Assembly: GCF_008107685.1 (NCBI RefSeq)
Contig: NZ_VIRF01000090.1
Span: 186,001 to 250,000 of the forward strand
Direction: 5' to 3'
Origin: Novosphingobium sp. BW1
GTDB lineage: Bacteria > Pseudomonadota > Alphaproteobacteria > Sphingomonadales > Sphingomonadaceae
Length of the DNA stretch: 64,000 bases
Positions within the stretch are counted from its first letter, which is position 1. The number at the start of each line of letters is the position of its first letter. The notes beneath the pieces are model-generated. The model saw only the letters and a program-made list of their open reading frames with translations. It was not told where the DNA came from and searched no databases. The position numbers were made by a program, and so were the translations under genes. Below, piece by piece: positions 9,563 to 17,179 of this stretch.

Positions 9563-10906
9563 TCATTCCCTAGCCACAGCAACTTCACGACGCGCCCCTG
9601 CAGACTGCATTCGCCGCCCCCTCGAAACAACGAGCGCCATGGCTAACCCTGCAATGCACAATAATGTTTGGCTCCGCAATGGATAGTCCGAAATTGATTG
9701 CAGCATGACAACTGCGAAGGCAGCAATTCCCACTTGCCCGAGACCTCCGGCGCGCAGGCACTGCAGACCACGCAGCGCCCAAAATACGCACCACGCTCCC
9801 AGCAATGCAAGACCGACCACGCCAGATTCAAGCGCGACCTCCAGATACTCGTCATGTGCACGGCCAGCGCGGCCGGGCCCTATGTTTTCCAGCGATTCGT
9901 CGACCTGGAAAACCTCATCGAAGGTCCCGACACCACTCCCCACCGGCCAGAAGCGACCGATGGACGTCAGCGTATCTGCCCAGATGACGGGACGACGATC
10001 CTCCAGGTCCGAGAAGCGCTCGAGGCTCGCACGCACCCGGTCGTTGTCGCTCGCCAGCATGGTCACACCACCGGCCAGAATGACGCCAACCAGTGCCAAT
10101 CCCGAGCCGATCCAGATGCGCGAACGCGCAGATCCCTGAAGGCGCAGCCACCGAAATGCTGCAAGCGCGAAGGGAATGACCAGAAGCCCCATGCTCGACC
10201 GTGAACGGGTCAGCACGAGACCGAGCACGAGAATTGCCGCCACCGCGCAAAGTCCAACAAGAACCTTTGTGTCGCGAGGCTTCTCAGGCACCAACCCGAC
10301 AACAAAGCACAGCGACAGCACAAAGAAGAGACCCATCGAATTGCGATTGGCGAAGGTGCCCTGCAAATCACTGGAGCCAAGCGCCTCGTCGAAGAAGATC
10401 AGACTGCGATTGCCCGACGCAAGTTGCTGCGCCCCCAGCAAGACTTCGAGCACGGCCACCAGGACAACAAGCATGAGCAACGTGCGCTTCTCTTCGCGCG
10501 GGCGATCCCACGAAAAAACAAGAATGGCCAGAGGCGGGAGCAGAGACGCGAACGCCACAAGGGTTCGCCCAGGCTCAACCGACATGGGGAGCCAGCTATC
10601 TTGCTGGCCGACCAGAGCAAGGGCCTCCTGAGCGAGAGAGCGCCCAGGCAAAGCCTGCCAGAGAATGGGAGGCAAAGGCACCAGTTGCAACAGCGGCAAG
10701 AGCAGCGCGCTGGCCACAAGCACCGCAGGGAAGCGCGCGACCCTTGTGAAGAAATTCAGAACCGCCTGCGGCTCAACCGCCAGCAGCACAAGCGCTGTCA
10801 ACTGAACGGCAAGGTTTGCAAGGCCCGCGCCGCCGCCGCCGCCGCCAAAAACCATGCCAACCAACAGGACAATAGCGGCAAAAATTGACTTGCGACCCAG
10901 GATCAT
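9563..10906 (-). CDS. O-antigen ligase / Wzy-family membrane protein
   Basis: A 447-residue polytopic protein with roughly 10-12 TM segments. The Wzy_C/WaaL signature is clear: LQGTFANRNSMGLFFVL in the first conserved region and a periplasmic loop ending GRAGRAHDEYLEVALESG, which matches the RAHNxYLE-type motif of ligases and polymerases. It should polymerise or transfer undecaprenyl-linked glycan in the periplasm. The N-terminus contains six consecutive glycines encoded by a GCC/GGC run at 10829-10848, a possible slippage site. It precedes the Wzc-like gene (105-base gap) on the same strand. With the gene ending at 4537, the locus has two proteins of this fold. Confidence 0.85.
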   Translation of the reverse strand: MILGRKSIFAAIVLLVGMVFGGGGGGAGLANLAVQLTALVLLAVEPQAVLNFFTRVARFPAVLVASALLLPLLQLVPLPPILWQALPGRSLAQEALALVGQQDSWLPMSVEPGRTLVAFASLLPPLAILVFSWDRPREEKRTLLMLVVLVAVLEVLLGAQQLASGNRSLIFFDEALGSSDLQGTFANRNSMGLFFVLSLCFVVGLVPEKPRDTKVLVGLCAVAAILVLGLVLTRSRSSMGLLVIPFALAAFRWLRLQGSARSRIWIGSGLALVGVILAGGVTMLASDNDRVRASLERFSDLEDRRPVIWADTLTSIGRFWPVGSGVGTFDEVFQVDESLENIGPGRAGRAHDEYLEVALESGVVGLALLGAWCVFWALRGLQCLRAGGLGQVGIAAFAVVMLQSISDYPLRSQTLLCIAGLAMALVVSRGRRMQSAGARREVAVARE

Positions 10907-10974
10907 CTGCCATCCGAAACGATATTAAACAAATTCCCGGACACAGATCCCGAAGTCCATGCCGTCAGACAAAA

Positions 10975-11007
10975 AATTCGCTCCATCCACGAGGGATGGA
11001 GCGAATT
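10975..11007 (-). terminator. Strong intrinsic terminator of the small secreted-protein gene
   Basis: A perfect 14-bp inverted repeat (arms 10975-10988 and 10994-11007, AATTCGCTCCATCC and its complement) with a 5-base loop. Read on the minus strand it is followed by a run of T (complement of the A run at 10971-10976). It lies 18 bases past the stop codon of the 11026-11298 gene and separates it from the membrane-protein gene. Confidence 0.9.
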
Positions 11008-11025
11008 CTTTTCATTTCCGAACGA

Positions 11026-11298
11026 TCAGACGCCGTTGGAAACCGAGTCGTCGTCGCCATCGTCAACGAGCTCGACGATGCCGTAAACGGCGGCCGCACC
11101 AGCGAGCACGCCAAGGACGATCACGCCAGCTTCAGCCTGACGCTTCTTTTCCACAGGCGCCGACTGACGGACACCAACGCCCGAAAGGCTCGAAACCTTG
11201 CCGACCGAAGCCGACGCGGAAGTTCCAGCCTGAGCGGCCATCGGAGCAACAAGTGCGGTAGCCGCACCCAGCGCCAAAATTGCGGTCTTAAGCTTCAT
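11026..11298 (-). CDS. Small exported protein, unknown function
   Basis: A 90-residue protein with a classic signal peptide (MKLKTAILALGAATALVAP, cleavage near AQA-G at about 24). A Ser/Val-rich mature part follows, then a second hydrophobic stretch (AGVIVLGVLAGAAAVYGIVEL) and an acidic tail DDGDDDS. One-gene unit: strong terminator 18 bases downstream and divergent neighbour upstream. Similar small secreted proteins are common beside sphingomonad EPS loci as far as I recall, but I cannot name a family. The length, signal peptide and GGAG-type ribosome site support it as real. Confidence 0.7.
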   Translation of the reverse strand: MKLKTAILALGAATALVAPMAAQAGTSASASVGKVSSLSGVGVRQSAPVEKKRQAEAGVIVLGVLAGAAAVYGIVELVDDGDDDSVSNGV

Positions 11299-11337
11299 AA
11301 GCTCTCCTAAGTGCAGTTGAGTAAGTGTCTTCGATTA

Positions 11338-11350
11338 CAGTACCGTACTG
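11338..11350. promoter_or_regulatory. Palindrome CAGTAC-C-GTACTG in the divergent promoter region
   Basis: Perfect 13-base inverted repeat located 40 bases upstream of the small exported-protein gene and 57 bases upstream of the protease gene start. The half-word CCGTACTG recurs at 5971-5978, next to GGTACTGC at 5980-5987, in the gap before the gene starting at 5940. It may be an operator of an EPS regulator; only the symmetry supports this. Confidence 0.3.
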
Positions 11351-11406
11351 CAATGCACAATCCCAAGCAAAGCAAAAGCCACTCGGATCACCTCATATGG
11401 CCGACA

Positions 11407-12330
11407 ATGAGGCTCGGCTTGTCCGTAGTCTCCCTGAGTCTCACGATTCTGGGTTCACCAGCAGCCCGCGCCGAAGCCGAGCCCGCCCCTCCCTGGCCCG
11501 TCACTCTTCGCACACAACTTGTGCGCCTCAACGAGACCGCATACCGAATCAACAAGACGGCGGCCTCCGAGTGCCCCCGAATCGTCTCAGGGACTGGAAT
11601 TTCGTTCGATTATCTTGGCGCCTACGAAGCCGATGATCGCCCCGCGATCGCCGTCCTGCTGAACATGAACGAGACACCGCAGGTTGCCGCGATCGCCAGC
11701 GACAGTCCGGCAGCCCGCAGCGGATTGAAAGTTGGCGACAACGTCTTGGCGATCAATGGCACTACGACCGAGCAGATGCTCGAAGAGAGCAACTCCCCTG
11801 CGTTCTTTGCCGACGAACTCAATGGTTTCATCGCCTCGCTCCCCATCGACAGCCCCATCAAACTTTCCGTTGAGCGCGACGGGTCCCGCCTTCAGATCAC
11901 CGTCGCGCCAGAACCGGCCTGCTCGGCGCGCCCTGTCCTCAAGACGGGGGAGGGTATTTCCGCCTACACCGATGGCGAGGACGTGGGCGTGAGCGCAAAG
12001 CTCATCGGCTATACGAAGAACGACGATGAATTGGCGATCATCGTAGCCCACGAAATCGGGCACGTGATCAACCGCGACGGCAAGCCCGCTGGCCTTTTCG
12101 AGCAGCGGCGCATGGAGGATGCTGCAGACCTCGTCGGCGCCAGGCTCATGCAATGCGCGGGCTATGACCTGGAGAGCGGCCTGCACTATTTCCTGAGGCG
12201 CGAGGACCACGACCTGCTGCGCTGGTTCCGCAGCCCATCCCACCGCGGACGCAAGGGCAGGGTCAAGCGGATGCGCGCCCAAGGTGAGCCAACGACCTGC
12301 CCCGAAGTGAGCTCACTTGATGCGAAATGA
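11407..12330 (+). CDS. Exported PDZ-containing M48-type metallopeptidase
   Basis: A 307-residue periplasmic protein from the chosen ATG at 11407, which gives the signal peptide MRLGLSVVSLSLTILGSPAARA. The frame is open further upstream (to 11311), but those residues are not signal-like. After the signal comes a PDZ-like domain (about 100-180; IASDSPAARSGLKVGDNVLAING). The zinc-protease motif AIIVAHEIGHVIN follows, with HEIGH at about 215-219, and then the third ligand region MEDAADLVGARL (E-x3-D). This is the order of small M48-like peptidases. It is divergent from the small exported protein and upstream of the Wza-like gene, so it may act in envelope quality control of the EPS export machine. 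Substrate unknown. Confidence 0.8.
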   Translation: MRLGLSVVSLSLTILGSPAARAEAEPAPPWPVTLRTQLVRLNETAYRINKTAASECPRIVSGTGISFDYLGAYEADDRPAIAVLLNMNETPQVAAIASDSPAARSGLKVGDNVLAINGTTTEQMLEESNSPAFFADELNGFIASLPIDSPIKLSVERDGSRLQITVAPEPACSARPVLKTGEGISAYTDGEDVGVSAKLIGYTKNDDELAIIVAHEIGHVINRDGKPAGLFEQRRMEDAADLVGARLMQCAGYDLESGLHYFLRREDHDLLRWFRSPSHRGRKGRVKRMRAQGEPTTCPEVSSLDAK

Positions 12331-12432
12331 ACGACAAAATGATCGCTGCAGTTGCGAATGTCATTGCTTGTCCGGCATTGTTTTTCTAACTACAGCCAAC
12401 CTGTTTTACCCCTGCCCGGAGATCAAGCGGTA

Positions 12433-13131
12433 GTGCGATATCTCAAACCTCACCTGATGTTCGGAACGCTTGCGATGAGCGCGCTCCTCGCAGGTTGCAG
12501 TCACACCACCCGCAACCCGCAGTTGCCGGTCGGAGACGCTGCTCACACGATTTTCCCGGCGGAAACAGCGCCGCGGACCACCTACCGGGTACGACCGCTG
12601 GATGTGTTGAACGTGAAGGTTCTCAACGAACCCCAGCTCTCCTCCGAGGAACTCATGGTCAGCGAAGTCGGCGACATCCAGATGCTGCTGATCGGCTCGG
12701 TTCCTGTCGCGGGTCTCAGCCCGCAGGATATCTCCCGGGAGATCGAACAGCGCCTGGGCAAGGACTACCTCGTCGACCCGCAGGTCTCCGTCTCCGTCCA
12801 GACGCTGGCCCCTCGCTACGCATCGGTCGAAGGCGAAGTGGAGAAGCCCGGTGTCTACGAGATCAACACCGACGCCACCCTGCTGTCGACAATCGCCCGG
12901 GCCGAAAGCCCGACGTCGACCGCAAAGCTGGACGAGATCGTGATTTTCCGCACCATCGAGGGTCAGCGCATGGTGGCGCGCTTCAACCTCAAGGATATCC
13001 GAACCGGTATCTCGCCAGACCCACGTATTCTCGATGGCGACGTGGTCATGGTCGGATTCTCGGCGACACGCGGCCTTGTCGAGGACATTCTCGAAGCGGC
13101 CCCGCTATTCAACGCCTGGGCGCGTTTCTGA
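12433..13131 (+). CDS. Wza-like outer-membrane polysaccharide export lipoprotein
   Basis: About 232 residues from the GTG at 12433 (VRYLKPHLMFGTLAM), which has GGAG about 12 bases upstream; an ATG at 12457 is an alternative. The lipoprotein signal ends in the lipobox LLAG-C, so the mature protein is anchored in the outer membrane. The polysaccharide-export domain follows (TTYRVRPLDVLNVKV, then QISREIEQRL-like helix and a SLBB-like repeat with YASVEGEVEKPGVYEI). It forms the exit channel that cooperates with the Wzc-like kinase at 7265-9457. Shorter than E. coli Wza (379 aa) and lacks the C-terminal amphipathic helix, as in many alphaproteobacterial members. Followed by a strong terminator. 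Confidence 0.9.
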   Translation: MRYLKPHLMFGTLAMSALLAGCSHTTRNPQLPVGDAAHTIFPAETAPRTTYRVRPLDVLNVKVLNEPQLSSEELMVSEVGDIQMLLIGSVPVAGLSPQDISREIEQRLGKDYLVDPQVSVSVQTLAPRYASVEGEVEKPGVYEINTDATLLSTIARAESPTSTAKLDEIVIFRTIEGQRMVARFNLKDIRTGISPDPRILDGDVVMVGFSATRGLVEDILEAAPLFNAWARF

Positions 13132-13160
13132 TATAGCCTCCACCGGATCTGAGAAAGAGA

Positions 13161-13192
13161 ACCGCAGCCGCCCAAACGGCTGCGGTTTTTTT
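13161..13192 (+). terminator. Intrinsic terminator after the Wza-like gene
   Basis: Perfect 10-bp stem ACCGCAGCCG / CGGCTGCGGT (13161-13170 and 13177-13186), 6-base loop, then seven T. It is 30 bases after the stop codon and ends the export-lipoprotein transcript. Confidence 0.95.
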
Positions 13193-13384
13193 ATGGCGAT
13201 TTCAGAGTGCTTCCGTGCGGTAGCCCTGACCGCCCCCCTCATGTTCAGCGCCCAGTCAGCGGCCATATTCTTAAGTCGCAGGCCACAAGTCAAACTGCCG
13301 CGCCTGCCCCTGAGGTCGCCTTTTTCACCGGGACAGCAACGCAATTTCCGGCCACGCATTCTGTCCGCAAGTACCTCCGCAAAA

Positions 13385-14146
13385 ATGAGTTCAGCCATGT
13401 TACGCAAAGTCCTAAGCCTTGCATCACCTGCAGCCGTCCTCTTGCTTGCCCCTCAAGCCCATGCCCAGGACAGCGCCGCGACGGCCCTGGAGGCAGGAAC
13501 AACCCAGACGATCGCTGGCTGGCGAGCCAGGGTGCAGACCGCTGCGCAAAATCCGGTCGTCGTTTCGGGCCCGGCAGATGACCCGCAGTTCCGCTTTTCC
13601 GTGCAGCCCGGCATGCGCCGCAAGAACGACACCAAATCCGAGCGCTCGGAGCTGAGCTTTCAGCACGAAGTGCCCTTTGGCTCCGACATCCACCAGAGCT
13701 TTTCCGTCATGATCGAGGATCTGCCGAAATCCTCGCCACGGACCATAGTCGGCCAATGGCATGCCGAAGTCTCGAACGGAGGGGGGCCTTGGCTTGCTCT
13801 AGTCGTGACCAACAAGCAGAGGCTGGAACTGGAATTGAATATTGCCGATGACCAGATCGAGCGCCGCCGCAAATCGCGCCAACTGGTGCTTCATTCGGAA
13901 AAGCTGGAGCCTGGACGCTGGTACGAGGTGCGCCTGCACATGATCCCGGGAGACCGGGAGCAGGGTTATCTGAGCGCGTGGCTGAATGGTCGCCAGGTTG
14001 CAAGCTACGAAGGCGAACTCGGCTACACCGCCCAGGATCTGGCCGGGTACTTCAAGTTCGGCGGCTACCGTTCGGTTCCCAGCGATGAGACCACCAATGT
14101 CTTCTATCGCGACGTCATGCTGGATATCGCCCCGCCTGCGTCCTGA
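13385..14146 (+). CDS. Secreted polysaccharide lyase (heparin-lyase-I-like fold)
   Basis: About 253 residues with a signal peptide (MLRKVLSLASPAAVLLLAP, cleavage near AHA-Q). The mature part resembles the Polysacc_lyase/heparin lyase I family: a beta-jelly-roll with RSELSFQHEVPFGSDIHQSFSV, an internal GQWHAEVSNGGGPWLAL strand and a WYEVRLHMIPGDREQG strand. Such enzymes cleave uronate-containing polysaccharide by beta-elimination in the periplasm or outside. That fits a locus whose first enzyme makes a nucleotide-linked uronic acid. Starts at 13385 and 13397 (MLRKVL) are both possible; neither has a strong ribosome site. Likely role: trimming or turning over the strain's own EPS (inference). 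Confidence 0.72.
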   Translation: MSSAMLRKVLSLASPAAVLLLAPQAHAQDSAATALEAGTTQTIAGWRARVQTAAQNPVVVSGPADDPQFRFSVQPGMRRKNDTKSERSELSFQHEVPFGSDIHQSFSVMIEDLPKSSPRTIVGQWHAEVSNGGGPWLALVVTNKQRLELELNIADDQIERRRKSRQLVLHSEKLEPGRWYEVRLHMIPGDREQGYLSAWLNGRQVASYEGELGYTAQDLAGYFKFGGYRSVPSDETTNVFYRDVMLDIAPPAS

Positions 14147-14249
14147 TTATGCGGGGCACAAACTGCGCGGGCGGCCTCGGCACCGCGTCTCACGGGTCGC
14201 GCAGTCTCGCTACGCCATCCTTCCTGTCCCAAGGCGCGAGCAAAAAAAT

Positions 14250-14277
14250 GGCCCGACAGCGCAAGCGCTGCCGGGCC
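14250..14277 (-). terminator. Orphan terminator pointing to the minus strand
   Basis: Stem arms 14250-14262 (GGCCCGACAGCGC) and 14265-14277 (GCGCTGCCGGGCC) with one A/C mismatch and a 2-base gap. Read on the minus strand it is followed by ATTTTTTTG (complement of the A run at 14242-14249), the shape of a rho-independent terminator. No minus-strand protein gene ends here. On the plus strand it is followed by AGTTAAAAA, which is not a U tract, so it may stop an antisense or small RNA, or read-through. Confidence 0.6.
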
Positions 14278-14350
14278 AGTTAAAAAGGTTGCTCAAGCAG
14301 AGCCACCTTCGGGTCGCAGGAGTGGTTTAGGAGAGCTGTTACGCAAAGTC

Positions 14351-14366
14351 TGTGACGCACATCACA
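14351..14366. promoter_or_regulatory. Perfect Crp-type site TGTGA-N6-TCACA
   Basis: TGTGACGCACATCACA at 14351-14366, 104 bases upstream of the start of the Crp-family gene. It matches the E. coli CRP consensus in both half-sites. The downstream protein's recognition helix keeps the CRP base-contacting residues (Arg-Glu-Thr-x-x-Arg), so autoregulation is the simplest reading. Confidence 0.6.
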
Positions 14367-14469
14367 CTCGGCCTCTTTCCTACGCGATAGTTGAAATTTC
14401 TGGAATTTCAGGACAGGTCAGGACAAGGAAATCGGTGAGCGAGATTTTGCCGGACAGGAACCTGTACGC

Positions 14470-15123
14470 GTGAGCGAAGATGAGATGGAGGAAGCCGTCA
14501 GCGCGGTATTCCGCTGCCGCGCCGAAGCAGCGCGCAAACTCCTGACCGTCTTCTCCTGGAAGAACCTGCGCGCCAAGGACGTCCTCACCAGCCAGGGGGC
14601 GTTGGCCCACCAGTGCTGGATTGTCATCAACGGCACGATCCGCGTCGATGCCATCGGCGTGAACGGACAGTTGCAGCAGCTTGCGCAATACGGGCCAGGC
14701 GAATTCTTCGGCTCCTATCCCGACACGAGCCAACACCGCGCCGAGATCACCGCCGCGAGCCGCTCCCGCCTGCTCGTGGCCGAATCGCATCGCCTGGCTG
14801 CCGAGATCGAGACCGACGTACAACTGGCCGCCGGAATGGCCCGGCTGCTTGCCCGTCAACTTGATCGTTCGCTCGACAGGATGGTCATGCGCTCGACGTA
14901 CAGCGCTGCGGGACGGGTCTACGCCGAACTGCTCGCGTTGGCAGGGCCGGACTTCGTCATCGCCCCCCCACCGCGTGTCACATCTCTGGCCTTGGCCGCC
15001 AACACCACGCGCGAAACCGCCTCGCGCGCGATCGGTGCCTTGGCCCGGCGCGGCATCATCTCGCGCGAGGAGGACAGGCTCGTGATCCATTCACCACGCA
15101 TGATCGAAGAACTTATCTGCTGA
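14470..15123 (+). CDS. Crp/Fnr-family transcriptional regulator
   Basis: A 217-residue protein with an N-terminal cyclic-nucleotide-binding-like beta-barrel (about 20-110; WIVINGTIRVDAIG, YGPGEFFGSYPD). The long dimer helix follows, then a C-terminal winged helix (about 160-217; VTSLALAANTTRETASRAIG). The recognition helix TRETASR matches CRP SRETVGR at the DNA-contacting Arg, Glu and Arg. There are no N-terminal Fnr-type cysteines for a [4Fe-4S] cluster, so it is not a classical Fnr. The phosphate-binding cassette of cAMP-binding proteins (R-S/T-A) is not obvious, so the ligand is unknown. The start is GTG 14470; the ATG at 14485 is an alternative. Possible targets: itself and perhaps the EPS locus. 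Confidence 0.88.
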   Translation: MSEDEMEEAVSAVFRCRAEAARKLLTVFSWKNLRAKDVLTSQGALAHQCWIVINGTIRVDAIGVNGQLQQLAQYGPGEFFGSYPDTSQHRAEITAASRSRLLVAESHRLAAEIETDVQLAAGMARLLARQLDRSLDRMVMRSTYSAAGRVYAELLALAGPDFVIAPPPRVTSLALAANTTRETASRAIGALARRGIISREEDRLVIHSPRMIEELIC

Positions 15124-15145
15124 GCCGCGCCCACCCGGCGAAGGC

Positions 15146-16621
15146 CTAGCCGGTGTTCGGCAAAGGCGTATAGAGCGCGACCGGGAGATCCCCGATCGGA
15201 CTGACCACTTCGCCCGCCTCCTCGAAGCGAACGCGCGGCTCAAGCAGGTCGGTCACACACACGTGGGGCCATCCCCCACAAATCTCGGAACGCTGCGCCG
15301 AACGGGCAAAGCAGATCGCCCGCTCGGCACTGGCCATCAGGGGCCGGCCCACCTCGAGCACCGAGATATCGAGCCCAAGTTGCAGGTCGGGCTGACTGGC
15401 CAGTGCATCGCATGCACAGCGCACCGCCGCGACCGGGTCCGCAAACCGCATCAGCCAGATCCCGTCCTCGGCCTGGACCACCTCGGCGGCATCTTGCGGT
15501 TCCTCCCCAAGCGTTCGCTCACAAGCCAGTATCGCTTGGCCATATCCTGTGGCCAGAAGCTCTGTCCCGCCGCGCGGCGGCCAGTCCCGGCGAATTTCAT
15601 GGAGCGCCAGCCCCCGGGCCTTCCAGCTTGCGAGCACCGGGGCAAGCTCTTCCTCCACCCGCCCCACGTGCATCGCGACCGCCTCGCTCCCCAGTTGCCT
15701 CGCCCGCCGGATCGCCAGCCCCATGGCGACCTGCGTCGCTTGCGCGATTCCCGCGCGTGTCACATCGCCCTGTTCGGGAAATTCGACAAGACTGTGCGCG
15801 GCCTCCAGCAGCGCCTCGAAGCGCGGCCCCCAGCGGCTCCCGAAGGCATCGACCGACACCTCGCGAAAGCGTTCAAGTGGCCCCGGCAGGACGACATGCA
15901 GCTGCGCGCCGCGCTCCAGCGCCAGTTCCGCGACCAGAATGTCCGTGCCCGCAGCAAGCGCCCCGTAGACTGACCCGGGACAGACCTCATCAAAGAGTTC
16001 GCCAAGACGCAGGAGAACTTCATCCTCGTGCCCAGCAAGGTCCATGATCCCCCCGAAGTGCAGGCAGGGCGGCGGCGCGAACCCTGCGAGGATCTCTACG
16101 CTTTCCTCGCGCACCTGAAGAATCTCGCGCAATTGCCGCAGCGTCGCGGCCCGATCCTCCCAGGCCTGCGGAGCCGCGTCGACCGCAGCGGACAGCGCCT
16201 CCCGCGCGCCCTCGTGATCCCCCAGGAGGAGACACGCTTCGGCAACCGTCGCATGGAGCCAGTAGGCAGTTTCCGGTTCGTGATCTCCGCTGGCGATAAT
16301 CTCGAGGATGCGCGCAGCATCCGCGCGTGCCTCGGCGACGTCTCCGCACAGATAGGCGATCGTCGCGGCGTTGATCAGCGGATAGGTCGCCCGGCGCGAT
16401 CCTGCAGAGGCCCTGTAGGCCTCCACCGCCTGGCGCGCCATCGCGACCCTGTCCGCGCCTTCGAGATGCAGCGCCCGATCCTTGAGCAAACGCCCCTTGA
16501 GAGCCAGCACATCGGGTGCCTGTGACGCGGCGAGCCCTGCCTGCTCATACATCTGCCACGCCCGGTTCGTGTCGCCGTTGCGGGCAACCTGGCGGATACG
16601 TGTAAGCGTGGAGAGGATCAT
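15146..16621 (-). CDS. TPR - SLOG - degenerate nucleotide-cyclase-like protein
   Basis: A 491-residue soluble protein. Residues 1-170 are TPR-like helices (DTNRAWQMYEQAGL; ATYPLINAATIAYL). Residues about 183-345 form a Rossmann-like domain with PPPCLHFGGIMDLAGHE, then YGALAAGTDILVAELALERG and LHVVLPGP. That is the pattern of SLOG domains (LOG/DprA relatives that bind or make nucleotide ligands). Residues about 380-491 resemble a class III cyclase domain (WLMRFADPVAAVRCACDAL; QLGLDISVLEVGRPLM; AERAICFARSA) but lack the N-terminal metal-binding Asp, so it is probably a non-catalytic ligand domain. Last gene of a three-gene operon with a TIR-TPR protein, hence the guess of a nucleotide-signal conflict or stress system. 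Convergent with the Crp gene. Confidence 0.7.
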   Translation of the reverse strand: MILSTLTRIRQVARNGDTNRAWQMYEQAGLAASQAPDVLALKGRLLKDRALHLEGADRVAMARQAVEAYRASAGSRRATYPLINAATIAYLCGDVAEARADAARILEIIASGDHEPETAYWLHATVAEACLLLGDHEGAREALSAAVDAAPQAWEDRAATLRQLREILQVREESVEILAGFAPPPCLHFGGIMDLAGHEDEVLLRLGELFDEVCPGSVYGALAAGTDILVAELALERGAQLHVVLPGPLERFREVSVDAFGSRWGPRFEALLEAAHSLVEFPEQGDVTRAGIAQATQVAMGLAIRRARQLGSEAVAMHVGRVEEELAPVLASWKARGLALHEIRRDWPPRGGTELLATGYGQAILACERTLGEEPQDAAEVVQAEDGIWLMRFADPVAAVRCACDALASQPDLQLGLDISVLEVGRPLMASAERAICFARSAQRSEICGGWPHVCVTDLLEPRVRFEEAGEVVSPIGDLPVALYTPLPNTG

Positions 16622-16636
16622 AGCATTCCAGCCGGT

Positions 16637-17119
16637 TCAGCCATCAATCGGGGGCGGGTTGGTGATGTCCGGGTCAATCGAGATGCCGGTCCAGCGACGG
16701 TTCCCCTTCTCATCCTCCTGGAGGAGATCGACATTGATGTTGAAGGGATGAACCGTGCCGTACTTGCCGCCCGCGTTGAAGCGCGCCTTGAACTGGACCG
16801 TCTTGTAGCGCCCGTAGGCCTTGTCGTAGTCCGCGTAGACCAGTCCGCCATAATAGGACGACAGTTCCTCCTTGGTGGTGATCGCTTCGTAGGCATCGGA
16901 AAAGAAAAGCTGATCGCCGTCCAGCTGGATCGTCACGAAGCAGTCTTCGCTGATCTCGATGTAGTCCTTTCCGGTGTCGGCGTCGCGGCAAGACAGGACG
17001 ACCTGTCCCTCACGGACCGCAAGCGTGACCTTGTACACGACAGAGCGCGCGCTCTGCTCAAGGCTCAGGCTGTCGAAGAATGGGGCTAGCCCATATTGCT
17101 TGTAGTTTATCGTCGACAT
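16637..17119 (-). CDS. Small unrecognised protein of the TIR/SLOG operon (perhaps DP-EP-type)
   Basis: 160 residues from the ATG at 17119, which has AAGGAAGAG upstream; the frame stays open to 17158 without a better start. It is beta-rich and soluble: VVYKVTLAVREGQVVLSCRD, YIEISEDCFVTIQLDGDQLFF, YKTVQFKARFNAGG. The C-terminus is SIDPDITNPPPIDG. The DPxIxNPP tail reminds me of small 'DP-EP' proteins, but I cannot confirm this. It starts 60 bases after the TIR-TPR gene and stops 15 bases before the TPR-SLOG gene. The conserved spacing and shared strand argue for a functional trio. No catalytic motif is visible, so adaptor, sensor or inhibitor are all possible. Confidence 0.6.
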   Translation of the reverse strand: MSTINYKQYGLAPFFDSLSLEQSARSVVYKVTLAVREGQVVLSCRDADTGKDYIEISEDCFVTIQLDGDQLFFSDAYEAITTKEELSSYYGGLVYADYDKAYGRYKTVQFKARFNAGGKYGTVHPFNINVDLLQEDEKGNRRWTGISIDPDITNPPPIDG

Positions 17120-17179
17120 CGCAGCTCTTCCTTTCTCTCCTGCGACGGCCTCTCGCAAGGCCTTCCAATCCTAACCATT

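Larger units (their letters stand above)
14147..14469. other. Regulatory intergenic region between lyase and Crp-type regulator
   Basis: 323 bases without a gene. It holds a minus-strand terminator-like hairpin (14250-14277) and a perfect Crp-type palindrome (14351-14366), listed separately. No open frame here has a convincing start and ribosome site. Confidence 0.6.

Noticed and set aside
10829..10848. GCC/GGC run in the ligase-like gene as a frameshift or contingency repeat
   Set aside because: Only about six units, in frame, coding for Gly; no sign of a broken gene.
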